Shown: positions 9,390-17,957 of the stretch, piece after piece
Layout: every line of letters starts with the position of its first letter
Position numbering within the stretch: position 1 is the stretch's first letter
NCBI GenBank assembly: GCA_943908365.1
Contig: CALTTH010000009.1
Span: 1-64,000 of the forward strand
DNA: 64,000 bases
Direction of reading: 5' to 3'
Origin: an uncultured Hyphomicrobiales bacterium
Lineage (GTDB): Bacteria > Pseudomonadota > Alphaproteobacteria > Rhizobiales > Rhizobiaceae
Position numbers and translations under genes: made by a program
The notes under the pieces: model-generated
Told to the model about the DNA's origin: nothing
The model's database searches: none
What the model saw: only the letters and a program-made list of their open reading frames with translations

Positions 9390-10013
9390 ATGGCAGATGA
9401 CAGGATTAATGCGGCGACGGATGCGGCAGGGCTTGCGGCATTGATTTCCCGCGCCAGCGAGCAGACGGGTGACAAGCCCCGGGGACCGGCCCCCGTGGAG
9501 AAATGGAACCCGCCTTTTTGTGGCGATCTCGACATGGAGATCCGTGCCGATGGGACATGGTTCTATATGGGCACGCCGATCGGCAGAGCCCAGCTTGTGC
9601 GTTTGTTTTCAACGGTTTTGCGCAAGGATGAGGATGGCAAGACCTACCTCGTCACGCCGGTGGAAAAGGTCGGCATCCGGGTTGTCGACGCACCTTTCAT
9701 CGCCGTCGAAATGAGCGTCAGCGAGAGGGACGGCTCCCGGCTTCTGACCTTCCGAACAAATGTTGGTGATGTGGTCGAAGCAGGGCTTGAGCATCCCCTT
9801 CGTTTCACCACGGACGGCGAGAACAATGAGCTGAAGCCCTATATCCTCGTGCGCGGGCGGCTCGAGGCTTTGGTGTCCCGCGCGGTCATGTATGATCTGG
9901 TAGAGCTCGGGGAGGCGATCGATATCGACGGTCGGGCGATGTTCTCCGTGTGCTCCGGCGGAGAGGTGTTTCCGATCATGCCTGCGGACGAGCTGGAAGC
10001 GCTTGCCCGATGA
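9390..10013 (+). CDS. DUF1285 domain protein
   Basis: Conserved protein of 207 residues. The DUF1285 hallmark is clear: EKWNPPFCGDLDMEIRADGTWFYMG followed by PIGRAQLVRLFSTVLR and later YLVTPVEKVGIRVVDAPF. Function is unknown; DUF1285 proteins are soluble and widespread in proteobacteria. I choose ATG 9390 with AGGG 7 nt upstream over TTG 9369. The stop overlaps the start of the Nudix gene by ATGA, so it heads a three-gene operon with the Nudix hydrolase and the CCA-adding enzyme. Confidence 0.88.
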   Translation: MADDRINAATDAAGLAALISRASEQTGDKPRGPAPVEKWNPPFCGDLDMEIRADGTWFYMGTPIGRAQLVRLFSTVLRKDEDGKTYLVTPVEKVGIRVVDAPFIAVEMSVSERDGSRLLTFRTNVGDVVEAGLEHPLRFTTDGENNELKPYILVRGRLEALVSRAVMYDLVELGEAIDIDGRAMFSVCSGGEVFPIMPADELEALAR

Positions 10014-10657
10014 GAACTGAACTGATGGCATTTTCCGCTGCCGACTTCCGGCGGCGGGTCCTGGAAGATGGCGAGGGTGTTGCCGAACGCGAAGATCGCG
10101 CTTCATTAGAGATCGGCGATCATATCCTCAATCCGAGTGTGCGACTTTCCGGCGATGGCATCCGGCTGAAGGATGCGGCGGTGCTGGTTCCGGTCATCGA
10201 TGACGGCGACGAGGCACGGGTGATCTTTACCCAGCGGACTAAGACGTTGCGCAATCATTCCGGCCAGATCTCCTTTCCCGGCGGCGGCATTGATGCGCAG
10301 GATCGCTCGCCGGAAGAGGCGGCATTGCGCGAGACGGAAGAAGAAATCGGCATGTCGCGCCGGTTCATCGAGACGGTTGGGCGCATGCCCGATTACATTT
10401 CCGGCACGGGGTTTCGCATCAAGCCGGTTCTGGCTGTGGTCAGGCCTGGATTTACATTGACGCCGAACCCGGCGGAGGTGGATGAGGTGTTCGAAGTGCC
10501 TTTGTCGTTCCTGATGAACCCGGCCAACCACAACCGGGGCAGCCGGATGTTTCAGGGGAGAGAGCGGTTTTTCTACGAAATGCCCTATGGCGAGCGCTAC
10601 ATTTGGGGCATTACGGCGGGCATCGTGCGCAGCATTTACGAGAGGTTCTATTCATGA
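10010..10657 (+). CDS. Nudix hydrolase, CoA pyrophosphatase type
   Basis: Predicted CoA diphosphatase, 215 residues, cleaving CoA or acyl-CoA into 4'-phosphopantetheine and adenosine 3',5'-bisphosphate. The Nudix box is intact in GGGIDAQDRSPEEAALRETEEEIGM (positions about 89-113) and is preceded by the NudL/UPF0035-type motif QRTKTLRNHSGQISFPGG. The start overlaps the DUF1285 stop and the stop overlaps the next start, both by ATGA, which fixes the ends well. The CoA specificity is from family similarity only. Confidence 0.9.
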   Translation: MRTELMAFSAADFRRRVLEDGEGVAEREDRASLEIGDHILNPSVRLSGDGIRLKDAAVLVPVIDDGDEARVIFTQRTKTLRNHSGQISFPGGGIDAQDRSPEEAALRETEEEIGMSRRFIETVGRMPDYISGTGFRIKPVLAVVRPGFTLTPNPAEVDEVFEVPLSFLMNPANHNRGSRMFQGRERFFYEMPYGERYIWGITAGIVRSIYERFYS

Positions 10658-11916
10658 GCGGCATTGCCGGGCAGAGCTGGTTTTCCAAACCCGGCCTTCA
10701 GCGGATTTTTTCGCTTTTGAACGCCGATGGCGGCGAGGTGCGCGTGGTGGGAGGCGCTGTGCGCAACGCGTTGATGGGACTGCCGGTCGGCGACATCGAC
10801 ATGGCGACGACGCTTCCGCCGCAGGATGTGGTGGAGCGGGCAAAAGATGCCGGCATCAAGGCGGTGCCGACGGGTATCGACCACGGCACCGTGACGCTGG
10901 TCGTGGATGGTGAAGGTTATGAGGTGACGACGCTTCGTCGCGATGTGACCACCGACGGACGTCACGCGGAGGTCGCCTTCGGTACAGATTGGAAAGAGGA
11001 CGCAGAACGCCGGGACCTGACGATCAATGCGCTTTATGCCGATGCCTCCGGCGAGGTCATCGACCTGATCGGTGGACTTGCCGATATCGAAACCAAGACC
11101 GTTCGCTTCATCGGCGATGCGGCAACACGAATTGCCGAAGATCATCTGCGCATCCTGCGCTTCTTCCGCTTCTTTGCCTATTACGGCTCTGGTCGCCCGG
11201 ATGCGGATGGCCTGCGGGCGAGTGCGCGCGCCAAGGACAAGCTTTCGACGCTATCGGCCGAACGTGTCTGGAGCGAAATGAAAAAGCTGCTTGGCGCCGA
11301 CGACCCGTCGCGGGCACTGCTCTGGATGCGGCAAGCCGGCGTTTTGGCGCAAATCCTTCCCGAGACGGAGAAGTGGGGCATCGACTCGATCCACGGTCTG
11401 GTCGCAACCGAGCAGGCGCTGGGCTGGAAGCCCGACCCGATACTGCGTCTCGCATCCATCGTCCCGCCCGATGTGGAGCGGGTTGCCGCTCTTTCCAGCC
11501 GGCTGCGGATGTCCAAAAGCGAAGCGGCGCGTCTTGATCAATGGTCGAAAGCCCCGCCAGCCGATCCGTCTCTCGCGGAGACCGCACTTGATCGTCTCCT
11601 TTATCGACAAGGCGTCGAGGGCGTGAAGATGCGGCTGAAGCTCGCTCTTTCCTCTGCAAGAGCGGACGTATCTGCGGGGGAGGCCTCGATGCAGAAGATT
11701 GCCAAGCTTTCCACCCTGCTTGCGCGCGCCAAGACGTTCAACAAGCCCTCTTTTCCACTCAGCGGTGCGGATGTTCTGGCAGCCGGTCTTCCTCCCGGCC
11801 CGCAGGTGGGCGAGGTTCTGGGCGAACTGGAGGCGGCGTGGGTCGAGGGCAACTTTACGGCTGACCGTGAGACGTTGCTAGTACGCTTGGCGACGAAACT
11901 GCAGCAGCGCTCATAA
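10654..11916 (+). CDS. CCA tRNA nucleotidyltransferase / poly(A) polymerase family
   Basis: Class II nucleotidyltransferase of 420 residues, probably adding or repairing the 3' CCA of tRNAs. Signature VVGGAVRNALMGLPVGDIDMATTLPP carries the G-G-x-V-R-(D/N) and D-x-D motifs; RRDLTINAL and the RRDVTTDGRHAEV template-type stretch follow, then EDHLRILRFFRFFAYYG. The C-terminal part is helical and less conserved, as expected. Starts by ATGA overlap with the Nudix gene. CCA addition and polyadenylation are hard to tell apart from sequence; as no other family member is visible here, I favour CCA addition. Confidence 0.9.
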   Translation: MSGIAGQSWFSKPGLQRIFSLLNADGGEVRVVGGAVRNALMGLPVGDIDMATTLPPQDVVERAKDAGIKAVPTGIDHGTVTLVVDGEGYEVTTLRRDVTTDGRHAEVAFGTDWKEDAERRDLTINALYADASGEVIDLIGGLADIETKTVRFIGDAATRIAEDHLRILRFFRFFAYYGSGRPDADGLRASARAKDKLSTLSAERVWSEMKKLLGADDPSRALLWMRQAGVLAQILPETEKWGIDSIHGLVATEQALGWKPDPILRLASIVPPDVERVAALSSRLRMSKSEAARLDQWSKAPPADPSLAETALDRLLYRQGVEGVKMRLKLALSSARADVSAGEASMQKIAKLSTLLARAKTFNKPSFPLSGADVLAAGLPPGPQVGEVLGELEAAWVEGNFTADRETLLVRLATKLQQRS

Positions 11917-11923
11917 TGTATTC

Positions 11924-11946
11924 CACCCCGGACAACGTCCGGGGTG
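11924..11946. terminator. Hairpin between convergent genes
   Basis: Ten-base-pair stem CACCCCGGAC / GTCCGGGGTG with a 3-nt loop, right after the nucleotidyltransferase stop and before the convergent DUF1059 gene. There is no T-run on either side, so it is a weak intrinsic terminator at best. Confidence 0.45.
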
Positions 11947-11970
11947 ATAGGTCATTGCGCGCGTCGAAGC

Positions 11971-12159
11971 TCAGGCTTCGACCCGGTTTTCATCGCGAAT
12001 ACGGGCCTTGATGTTTTCGACCATATTTTCGCGGATGATGGTTTCGCCATGGGCCTGGCGCATGTGCTCGACGCTGCGGCGTACGACCTCGGCGTCTTCA
12101 TCGGCGCGGGTGTGCCATTCGCAGCTGGGCACCAATGTTCCACATTCGAAAAGTCTCAT
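11971..12159 (-). CDS. DUF1059 family small protein
   Basis: Small protein of 62 residues. It matches DUF1059: FECGTLVPSCEWHTRADEDAEVVRRSVEHMRQAHGE, with conserved Cys-x7-C-x-W-H suggesting a small metal-binding or redox site. I start at ATG 12159 because GGGAGG stands 5 nt upstream; the longer frame from 12219 has no such signal. Function unknown. Stand-alone gene, convergent with the nucleotidyltransferase. Confidence 0.82.
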   Translation of the reverse strand: MRLFECGTLVPSCEWHTRADEDAEVVRRSVEHMRQAHGETIIRENMVENIKARIRDENRVEA

Positions 12160-12296
12160 AACAGCCTCCCTATATGGATTGTCGGCCAGGGTCGCCTTTG
12201 CAACCGGCCTGACGTTCAAACGGTCGCGACAAGGTTATGTTCCTGGCGTTGTCGGTTAAGGCGCCGTGCGTCCGATTGATCCTATGCTCTATCGGC

Positions 12297-13829
12297 TCAA
12301 GCGATTTGTCGTTCAGAGACCGCCAACGTCTCCTCGATAGGGCGAGGTTTTCCGAGGAGGTAACCTTGACCAATATCGCATCCAAGGTCCTGAAGCCGCC
12401 GGAGCTGTGATGCGTCCTCGATGCCCTCCGCGGTTATCTTGACCCCAAGGCCGGCACCCAGCGAAATGATCGCGCGAACGACTTTTTCCTGCCGGTCGCT
12501 TTCTTCGAAGGTTGCCACAAACTTTCTGTCGATCTTGATTTTATTGAACTGATAGTTTGATAGCTGCGAAAGACTGGAATAGCCGGTGCCAAAGTCATCC
12601 AGAGCCATTTTGATGCCGGATTTGACAAGACCGTCAAGGACGTCGCGCGCCGTTTCGGCGTCATTGATGAGAGCACTCTCTGTGACCTCAAGTTCCAGGC
12701 GATGCACGGGGAGGCCGACCTCGCCAAGCACCTTGATGAGACGTAGTCCAAGCAGTCTGTCGCTGAGCTGGACAGGAGAGATATTAAACGACAAAACGGT
12801 GTGAGGGGCCCATAATAACGCATCCTGGCAGGCAATGCGGAATAACTGGTCGGTCAGTTCGACAATCAGTCCAGCGTTTTCAGCCAAAGGGATGAACTCG
12901 CAGGGAGGAACGAATTCCCCAGGCTCTCTTTCCCAACGGGCAAGTGCCTCGAAGCCCACAATTTCCTGTGTCTTGAGATCAACGAGTGGCTGATAGTGTG
13001 GGCGGATTTTCCCCAGCTTCATGGCAAGCTTCAGGTCCGCTTCCATCTGAATTTTGGTGATCAACTCTTCCTGCATTTCCGGCACGAAGGCCTTGACGAT
13101 ATTACGGCCGATTTTTTTGGCCGCATACATCGCGCAATCGGCGTATTGGATGGCTTCTGCCGGGAATGCACTGTCCTCCGGAATACGGGCGCATCCAATA
13201 CTCGCACCAATCTCAACGGTCGCGCCATTGATGGCGATGGGTTTACTGATCGAGACAACCATGCGTTTTCCCAAGGCAGATAAATCCTCATTACCCTTTC
13301 TCTCGATCAGCACCACAAATTCATCGCCACCCAGCCGATAGACATTGTCTTCTGGAAACATCGAACAGAGCCGTTTCGCCACGGCCTTCAGCACCTGGTC
13401 TCCATGCTCGTGGCCAAGAAGATCATTCACCTTCTTGAACCCGTCCAGGTCGAGACTGAAGATCGCACTTCCTTCTGTCTGAGGAAGGGTTAGGAGCTTC
13501 GAGAGGGCAACCTCCAGCAACCTCCTGTTCGGAAGCTCCGTCAGCGGATCATGGCAGGCAATCCAGTCGACATTTTCCTCAGCCGTTACCCGCAGTTGGA
13601 TTTCTCGGTGCATGTCCTTGATGCGAAGCATCGAGTAAATCAGACCAAGCCCGCCAGCTACGGTCAGCGCGGTAAAGATCTCGTCGAGTTCGTAATCCTC
13701 ATGAGAAAGAAAAAAGGCATCAAGTGCTTCATGACCGTCGAAGAACAGAGCCGCGCCAAAAATCATTGCAAATGCGAAAAGCCAGACAATCGCCTCCCAT
13801 TTGGAGCGGTTCGGATGCATGGACGACAT
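12297..13829 (-). CDS. Membrane GGDEF-EAL protein (cyclic-di-GMP turnover)
   Basis: Protein of 510 residues with two N-terminal membrane helices (about 11-30 and 51-67), a GGDEF domain (about 88-250, GGDEF at 167-171) and an EAL domain (about 265-505, EAL at 294-296). Key EAL motifs are kept: FNIS, ELEVTES, LDDFGTGYSSL, KIDRKF, TAEGIE, GQGYLLGKP. Both a cyclase and a phosphodiesterase activity are therefore possible. The RxxD inhibitory site before GGDEF is absent. The short periplasmic loop leaves little room for a sensor. It sits next to a chemoreceptor/CheW pair, which hints at motility control. Confidence 0.93.
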   Translation of the reverse strand: MSSMHPNRSKWEAIVWLFAFAMIFGAALFFDGHEALDAFFLSHEDYELDEIFTALTVAGGLGLIYSMLRIKDMHREIQLRVTAEENVDWIACHDPLTELPNRRLLEVALSKLLTLPQTEGSAIFSLDLDGFKKVNDLLGHEHGDQVLKAVAKRLCSMFPEDNVYRLGGDEFVVLIERKGNEDLSALGKRMVVSISKPIAINGATVEIGASIGCARIPEDSAFPAEAIQYADCAMYAAKKIGRNIVKAFVPEMQEELITKIQMEADLKLAMKLGKIRPHYQPLVDLKTQEIVGFEALARWEREPGEFVPPCEFIPLAENAGLIVELTDQLFRIACQDALLWAPHTVLSFNISPVQLSDRLLGLRLIKVLGEVGLPVHRLELEVTESALINDAETARDVLDGLVKSGIKMALDDFGTGYSSLSQLSNYQFNKIKIDRKFVATFEESDRQEKVVRAIISLGAGLGVKITAEGIEDASQLRRLQDLGCDIGQGYLLGKPRPIEETLAVSERQIA

Positions 13830-13964
13830 GACGTGTCTCTTTCGTGCTGAGAAATGGCATCATGCCGGTCGGATGGGAATGCATTCCCCCAATGTTCATG
13901 CGTATTGCCGAATATGCGTCCCGCGAATGTCAAAGCATTCTGCCTTAACACGTGCCGCGATGCG

Positions 13965-14435
13965 TCAAGCTGCCAGCGCCTCACTCGATGCAAACATGGC
14001 TTGGAGATCGAGAAAACAGATCATGCCCGATATGTGGGTAATGATGCCTGCGCACCAGGATCTATCGAAGGAACTGGCGACAGTGGGTGTCGGCTGCAAT
14101 TGATCGGAGGTGACAGACAGCATGTCCGTCACTTGATCGACCACCAATCCCAGAGGCGTGCCGCTCACCTCCACCACGACGATGGCGCTCCTCTCCGTTG
14201 TCTCGCCCGACCGCATGCCGAGTTTGCGCGACAGATCGATCGTGGGAATGACCATCCCACGCAGATTGATGATCCCAAGAAGCTCTGGTGAAGCATGCGG
14301 TAGCGGGGTCGAAGCGGCCCATCCACGAATCTCGCGAACAGAGGTTGTTTCGATGCAGAAGGTCTGCTCTCCAAGCTGGAAGGCGATAATATCGAGCGTC
14401 GTCAGACCGTTCATGTTTTGCGAAACGTTGGACAT
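13965..14435 (-). CDS. cheW: CheW chemotaxis adaptor
   Basis: CheW-domain protein of 156 residues that links chemoreceptors to the CheA kinase. Typical segments: DIIAFQLGEQTFCIETTSVREI, HASPELLGIINLRGMVIPTIDL, and VVEVSGTPLGLVVDQVTDML. The start ATG overlaps the chemoreceptor stop by one base (TGATG) and has GGGAGGAG just upstream, so the two are translated together. It lies outside any che cluster visible here, so it is probably an auxiliary CheW dedicated to the adjacent receptor. Confidence 0.92.
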   Translation of the reverse strand: MSNVSQNMNGLTTLDIIAFQLGEQTFCIETTSVREIRGWAASTPLPHASPELLGIINLRGMVIPTIDLSRKLGMRSGETTERSAIVVVEVSGTPLGLVVDQVTDMLSVTSDQLQPTPTVASSFDRSWCAGIITHISGMICFLDLQAMFASSEALAA

Positions 14436-16222
14436 CAGAACTCCTCCCAACTGTCGGTTTTGATCGCGGCATTGCCTTGAAACGCGTTTGATATCCTGGC
14501 CACCATCTGCCGGGGCTGGGATGCCACGGGACGCGCAGCGACTGATACAGGCGCTGGCATCGAACGGCGCGAGGGTGCATTCGAGCCGATCTTGAACTGA
14601 GACAAAAGCTGGAACAGCGCCTCCGCTTCTTTTGCAAGGCTATGGGCCGCAGCCGATGTTTCTTCGACCATGGCGGCATTTTGCTGCGTGCCCTGATCAA
14701 TCGTATTGACGGCCGTGTTGATCTCCTTCAGCCCTGTCGCCTGTTCCCTTGAGGCCTCGACAATCGCGACAACATTCGCATCGACGTGGACGACCTGCCC
14801 GACGATCTCCTCCAGCACCTTTCCAGTCTCGCCGACAAGCGCCACGCCGCTCTTGACGTGTCCATTCGAGGCGCTGATCAGACCTTTGATTTCCTTGGCG
14901 GCCTTTGCCGAGCGTTGCGCCAGTTCGCGAACTTCCTGCGCGACAACGGCAAAACCCTTGCCTGCGTCTCCCGCGCGTGCCGCTTCAACGCCGGCATTCA
15001 ATGCCAGAAGGTTGGTTTGAAAGGCAATTTCGTCAATGACGCCAATAATATTGGCAATTTCGGACGCAGAGGACTCAATCTTTCCCATCGCATCGACGGC
15101 CTGGCGAACCACAAGACCGGAGCGCTCGGCATTATCCTTTGTCTTTCGCACAAGCTGTCCAGCTTCCTGCGCGCGCTGGCTGGAATCCGAACCAGTCGTT
15201 GTTATTTCCTCGAGTGCCGCCGCAGTTTCTTCGACTGACGCAGCCTGCTGTTCCGTCCTGCGGGACAGATCGTCAGAGGCAGATCGGATTTCCTGGGATG
15301 CGGCCGCTATGGCGCTTGCGTTCTCCGACACCGCTTCCATTGCTGAGCAGAGCTTCGTCGCCGCAATGTTGAAATCCGTGCGGAGTTTCTCAAGCGCCGG
15401 CAGGAAAGGTGTTGAAAGCTGCTGTGTCAGATCGCCTTCCGCGACGCTTTGTAGCGCCGCCGCAAGCAAGTCCACGTTGTCTACGCGAGCTGTCACATCG
15501 GTCGCAAACTTGACCACCTTGAAGACGTTGCCGTTCATGTCCAAGATCGGATTGTAGGAGGCTTGGATATGCACCTTTCTGCCACCCTTGCCGATGCGCA
15601 GAAACTCGTCGGCGACAAATTCTCCTGCCGATAAGCGTGCCCAGAAATGCTGGTACTCGTTGCTGCCGACATACGCCTTGTCGCAGAACATGGAATGGTG
15701 CTTGCCCTGAATCTCGGCCAGTTGATAGCCGAGGACCGTCAGGAAGTTCTGATTGGCTGTCAGAATTTCGCCTGTGGGTGTGAACTCGATGACGGCCTGC
15801 GAGCGGGAGAGAGCGTCGAGCTTGCCTGCATCTTCGGCAGACTTCAATTTCTGCGCGGTGATGTCAGTTGCGAACTTGACCACCTTGTAGAATTTGCCGC
15901 CGCGCGACACCGGATTGTAGGATGCCTCGATCCAGACTTCCCTTCCACCCTTGCCGATCCGTTTGTATTGTCGGCGATCGAACCTGCCAGCGGCGAGTTC
16001 GCTCCAGAACTGCCTGTAATCCGCGCCCGCGGCTTCAGCCGGATCGACGAAGATGCGGTGGTGTTGGCCAACGATTTCGCTCAGCTCATAGCCGAGCGCC
16101 TTGCAAAAATTCTCATTCGCCGTCAGGATTCTTCCTGTCATATCGAATTCGATAATCGCCTGCGATTTACTCACTGCAGCCAAAATGGCTTTGGCGTCGC
16201 TCGAGAAACTCAAAGACATCAT
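14435..16222 (-). CDS. Soluble chemoreceptor with two PAS domains
   Basis: Methyl-accepting chemotaxis protein of 595 residues with no membrane helix. Two tandem PAS domains (about 10-120 and 130-245) share near-repeated motifs (GRILTANENF and GEILTANQNF; FYKVVKFATDIT and VFKVVKFATDVT), which suggests internal duplication and possibly heme or flavin sensing. A short HAMP-like linker follows, then the signalling helices with tip motif IDEIAFQTNLLALNAGVEAARAG. The C-terminus ends in SWEEF, a pentapeptide of the type that tethers CheR/CheB. ATG 16222 is preferred over TTG 16228 on spacing to GGGAG. Co-transcribed with cheW. Confidence 0.93.
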   Translation of the reverse strand: MMSLSFSSDAKAILAAVSKSQAIIEFDMTGRILTANENFCKALGYELSEIVGQHHRIFVDPAEAAGADYRQFWSELAAGRFDRRQYKRIGKGGREVWIEASYNPVSRGGKFYKVVKFATDITAQKLKSAEDAGKLDALSRSQAVIEFTPTGEILTANQNFLTVLGYQLAEIQGKHHSMFCDKAYVGSNEYQHFWARLSAGEFVADEFLRIGKGGRKVHIQASYNPILDMNGNVFKVVKFATDVTARVDNVDLLAAALQSVAEGDLTQQLSTPFLPALEKLRTDFNIAATKLCSAMEAVSENASAIAAASQEIRSASDDLSRRTEQQAASVEETAAALEEITTTGSDSSQRAQEAGQLVRKTKDNAERSGLVVRQAVDAMGKIESSASEIANIIGVIDEIAFQTNLLALNAGVEAARAGDAGKGFAVVAQEVRELAQRSAKAAKEIKGLISASNGHVKSGVALVGETGKVLEEIVGQVVHVDANVVAIVEASREQATGLKEINTAVNTIDQGTQQNAAMVEETSAAAHSLAKEAEALFQLLSQFKIGSNAPSRRSMPAPVSVAARPVASQPRQMVARISNAFQGNAAIKTDSWEEF

Positions 16223-16686
16223 TGCCAAGACACTCCCTCTCTGCCGGAGGCTCAGGTGCCTGATCCCTATCGATCACGGTCGCTCTGGCCACGGCTGTTG
16301 AACGCAATACACACAGGGCGACGAGTTGGTCTGAGAGTTTCTTTCGTCCTGACGCCCCCAGTTTTAGGGGTCAATTGTTGCCAAAGGCTTAATACCAATA
16401 TCCGCAATTGAGCTTTTGCCCATAAATTGTGCGGTTTGCCCAATAATGGGCTATAGAGCGCGGTATTTTCAGACAACCGGTTCCGATCTCGGGGCGCGCC
16501 TGTCGTTCCAAACAAGAGGAATGTCGTGCCGCGATCCGAGAGCAGTTAGGCGATTGCGGTTCGCTTTTGAGATGAAAACGGGGGAAATGAAACAATCGGT
16601 GTAGAATCGTGGGGGATACGAAACCGCTGTCCGATCAACCAGGGACTTAAGCCTTGGCGAAAGTGCCTGGAGGATCGAAAACGGCC
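16223..16686. other. 464-nt intergenic region
   Basis: Separates the chemoreceptor start from the end of the LuxR gene. It is AT-richer than its surroundings and holds a small palindrome, GCCCAATAATGGGC, at 16438-16451, plus a C4/G4 dyad near 16362-16376 in the chemoreceptor promoter side. Short ORFs on the plus strand lack ribosome-binding sites and look spurious. I see no RNA gene. Confidence 0.5.
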
Positions 16687-17418
16687 TTAATGGATCAGAC
16701 CGCGACGGATGGCTTCGGCAATCGCGTGCACACGATTGTCTGCGCCAAGCTTGCGAATAGCCGTTTTGATATAGCTGTTTACCGTATCGGGCGTGTAGCC
16801 GCTGGATTTCGCAATATCATCCGTCGTCTTGCCAAGGCTGGCATACCGTAGACAGACGATTTCGCCCTCGCTGAGTTTCAAGGCCTGAGCTGAGAACTTT
16901 TCCATGATCGGACGCGTGATCACGCGATGCGTCACTTCCGCCTGCTCCTTGAGGAAGCTGATTTCATCCTGCTCGAACGGCGTCGCTCTCGAAAAGGTTA
17001 TTGCGCCGAAGACAACGTCGCCCCGTCGGATAGGAAACAACGTCCGGTTCAGAACGCCGAAGGTGCGTGCAAGATAGATCAATCGCTGCGGTGGAGTTGC
17101 TCGCTCGTAAACCTTCTCCTCTATGATGACATCTGTTGCCGTTACGGAGGCTTGAACGAATGGGTCCGTTCTCAGAAGATCGTCGCCGTAATAGGCATCG
17201 AGAAATGCCGGTGGCACATCAGTGTCGATCGAGTGTCCGCTACCGAAGCGATATCCGTCCAAATCGAGTCCCGACACGGCGAAGAAGTCAAACGGCACGG
17301 CTTTACGTAGCCTCTCCATAAATGGATGTTGTGCCACATGGCGGCGGGTTGGCACCGACCTTAGATCAACCGCCTCGTGAAAAGACTCTTCTGGGGCAAG
17401 TGCGCGTAGAAATGACAA
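16687..17418 (-). CDS. LuxR-family regulator with autoinducer-binding-like domain
   Basis: Transcription factor of 243 residues. The C-terminus (about 180-243) is a GerE/LuxR HTH: LSEGEIVCLRYASLGKTTDDIAKSSGYTPDTVNSYIKTAIRKLG. The N-terminal part resembles the acyl-homoserine-lactone domain (AFLDAYYGDDLLRTDPFV, keeping the Asp of the ligand pocket), but the two Trp normally found there are not evident. No luxI synthase lies nearby, so it is a LuxR solo. The start is TTG 17418 with AGGAG 7 nt upstream. A dyad (17435-17453) lies just before it and may be its operator. Confidence 0.88.
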   Translation of the reverse strand: MSFLRALAPEESFHEAVDLRSVPTRRHVAQHPFMERLRKAVPFDFFAVSGLDLDGYRFGSGHSIDTDVPPAFLDAYYGDDLLRTDPFVQASVTATDVIIEEKVYERATPPQRLIYLARTFGVLNRTLFPIRRGDVVFGAITFSRATPFEQDEISFLKEQAEVTHRVITRPIMEKFSAQALKLSEGEIVCLRYASLGKTTDDIAKSSGYTPDTVNSYIKTAIRKLGADNRVHAIAEAIRRGLIH

Positions 17419-17434
17419 ATCGCAACTCCTAGAA

Positions 17435-17453
17435 CCTGAAATCCAGTTTCTGG
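17435..17453. promoter_or_regulatory. Lux-box-like dyad before the luxR gene
   Basis: CCTGAAA-TCCAG-TTTCTGG, an inverted repeat with 7-nt arms, one mismatch and a 5-nt centre, 17 nt upstream of the TTG start. Spacing and symmetry fit a LuxR-type operator used for autoregulation. Assignment is by position and symmetry only. Confidence 0.4.
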
Positions 17454-17509
17454 GGTGCTAATATTAATTTTCTATGAAATCTTAAGCTGAAACTATCAGG
17501 GGTGCTATC

Positions 17510-17543
17510 CTGGCGCGTCCCACCTGGGAGCGGGACGCGCCAG
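17510..17543. terminator. Strong 12-bp hairpin
   Basis: Perfect stem CTGGCGCGTCCC / GGGACGCGCCAG with a 10-nt loop, 17 nt past the stop of the 88-residue gene on the minus strand. No T-run follows, so it may be a processing or Rho-linked structure rather than a classical terminator. It separates that gene from the luxR promoter. Confidence 0.5.
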
Positions 17544-17559
17544 AAATATCGGTCATCTT

Positions 17560-17826
17560 TTACCCTTGTTCAGGCAAAGCCCAGCAAGCAAAGACCGAAG
17601 ACGTCGCGACGGCAGGGCCGGTCTTCTCAATCACCTTGTCGTCATTGGCGGCGTTTTCATTGGCCAGCCTGCGTTTCACCTGCTCGACATAGAACGACAG
17701 CGGCAGTTCGCGATCTCCCGTCTCGCGCATTTCCATGGCCAGCCGGTCAATCAGTTCCGATGTGGGGATGATGCGCGGCTGTTTGCCGTCAACCGTAGAA
17801 ATGGGCATGCTGTTCGAAGTAATCAT
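17560..17826 (-). CDS. Hypothetical protein, 88 residues
   Basis: Small soluble protein with no family I recognise. ATG 17826 is well supported by GGAGGAG 8 nt upstream, unlike the longer frame to 17859. The middle is charged and helical (TSELIDRLAMEMRETGDRELPLSFYVEQVKRRLANENAAND). No signal peptide or membrane segment. Monocistronic, upstream of luxR on the same strand but separated by a strong hairpin. Confidence 0.7.
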   Translation of the reverse strand: MITSNSMPISTVDGKQPRIIPTSELIDRLAMEMRETGDRELPLSFYVEQVKRRLANENAANDDKVIEKTGPAVATSSVFACWALPEQG

Positions 17827-17957
17827 AACGATAGCTCCTCCAGTCCATCTAGCCCCCAAAGACTATCACCGCCCTATTTTTGCGATAGGGTCAATTTTTC
17901 AAAAACACGCCACTTCACGCGATGGAAGATCAAAATCTTCGTGATTGCTTGATTTTT

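Noticed and set aside
16416..16604. 62-codon plus-strand ORF in the chemoreceptor-luxR gap
   Set aside because: No Shine-Dalgarno, composition and translation not protein-like.
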